Made by a program: the position numbers and the translations under genes | Notes under the pieces: generated by a model | Seen by the model: only the letters and a program-made list of their open reading frames with translations | The model's database searches: none | What the model was told of the DNA's origin: nothing | NCBI GenBank assembly: GCA_026874595.1 | Contig: CM049308.1 | Location: 43,843,327 to 43,907,326, forward strand | Length of the DNA stretch: 64,000 nt | Reading direction: 5' to 3' | Origin: Sipunculus nudus | Lineage: Eukaryota > Annelida > Sipuncula > Golfingiida > Sipunculidae | Shown here: in pieces, positions 63,591-64,000 of the stretch | Layout of the letters: the number at the start of each line of letters is the position of its first letter | Numbering within the stretch: position 1 is the stretch's first letter

Positions 63591-63933
63591 TTGTATCAGC
63601 CTATTAAGTGATAAGGCTCAGGGATAAGTACCTCGTTACTTCATAACAAAAACACTGTTGTCAGAATGCTTCAGCCAGGCATTAAGACTATGAGAGTATA
63701 GTATTAAGGTTTAGCTACTGATTTATAAGATGATGGGAACATTTTGCAGTTTATTTTATGGAATCCTAGCAATAAACTTAGTTTCCTAGATATCTGAATA
63801 TTTTAATATATATCACCACATATAAAAGCAAGTGTTTGTTCTCATAATATGTGGATGTGTACCTTGATTTAGGATGGCTTTTTGTTTTATTTCAAGACTC
63901 TTAGTCATGCTTTCTGCATTTCTTTTCTTTCAG

Positions 63934-64000
63934 GTTTGGCAGTTTACCTACCCTGCTGACCCCATTGAAAAGCAGAGTGATAATATAAAATATTGGACTT
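63934..64000 (+). CDS. Probable exon start of an unidentified gene (cut by window edge)
   Basis: A strong acceptor (ttctgcatttcttttctttcag) ends at 63933. The sequence from 63934 is open to the window edge in one frame only, reading VWQFTYPADPIEKQSDNIKY then WT; the other two frames stop within the 67 bases. The composition (Trp, Tyr, Pro, Asp) is unlike the surrounding AT-rich repeat translations. I do not recognise the family. Upstream exons would lie beyond the A12 repeat (before 62358) or outside the window. The call rests on the acceptor plus the single open frame, so it is plausible rather than certain. Confidence 0.5.

Noticed and set aside
1-64000. Autonomous transposon or retroelement proteins (Rep/helicase, transposase, reverse transcriptase)
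   Set aside because: No frame shows the motifs of these families; all elements here appear non-autonomous.

Overview
This window is eukaryotic, AT-rich and intron-like. It is most probably from a marine bivalve mollusc. That rests on an animal ZFPL1 gene split by large introns, and on repeat heads (AGCTCAGCTGACT..., ATGCCCC..., (TCCG)n tracts) of a type I recall as common in bivalve genomes. No prokaryotic gene, tRNA, rRNA, CRISPR array or retroelement ORF was found. Almost every listed open frame is a chance frame inside repeats.

Genes. Only two loci have real protein support. (1) The last two coding exons of ZFPL1, a cis-Golgi membrane zinc-finger protein, at 24536-24650 and 34281-34521 (+), separated by a 9.6-kb repeat-filled intron. 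Splice phases match and the membrane segment and family-specific C-terminus are present. (2) A probable internal exon of an unidentified gene running off the right edge (63934-64000, +).

Repeats. Most of the remaining sequence is a nested stack of non-autonomous elements from six families, called A to F here. Five share one design: a 5' terminal motif (usually the outer arm of a hairpin), an inverted copy of it just inside the 3' end, then an unrelated 3' hairpin, then a CTAG or CCTTG terminus in a T-run. Between the ends lie (TCCG)-rich tracts and tandem cores. This is the layout of Helitron2/Helentron-type non-autonomous elements (HINE/DINE), which insert between T and T. No Rep/helicase ORF is present, so the assignment is structural. 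Families: A (AGCTCAGCTGACT / CAGCTGAGC), B (GCGAACCTGTG / CACAGGTTCGC), C (ATGCCCC / GGGGCAT, 180-bp core), D (GTATCCC / GGGATAC, 288-bp core), E (GTATCC / GGATAC, dimeric core of about 285 bp), F (short, weaker ends).

Layout. 1-24290 is one interrupted B element (B0), whose 5' end lies left of the window. It contains A1 (with E1 and a small TIR transposon), A2 (containing B1, B2 with E2, and A3 with C1 and F) and E3 (with A4). 24291-24386 is the tail of an outer A element. 24387-36462 is the ZFPL1 3' half, with B, C and A copies in its intron and a 33-bp minisatellite downstream. 36463-52103 is a second stack: A5 contains B5, which contains A6, which contains A7, A8 and D, with A9 a second insertion in A6. 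Removing the nested insertions leaves A6, A8 and A9 at 2632, 2628 and 2623 bp, which strongly supports the reconstruction. 52104-59118 is a further A/B/E stack. 59119-62357 is the main low-repeat stretch and carries three same-strand CTCF-like sites in degenerate tandem units plus three CCAAT boxes. 62358 to about 63600 is another A-headed element, followed by intron and the terminal exon.

A 14-bp palindrome, AGGTGGCGCCACCT, and its CpG-decay variants recur in families A, B, D, E and F, whose surrounding sequences look unrelated.
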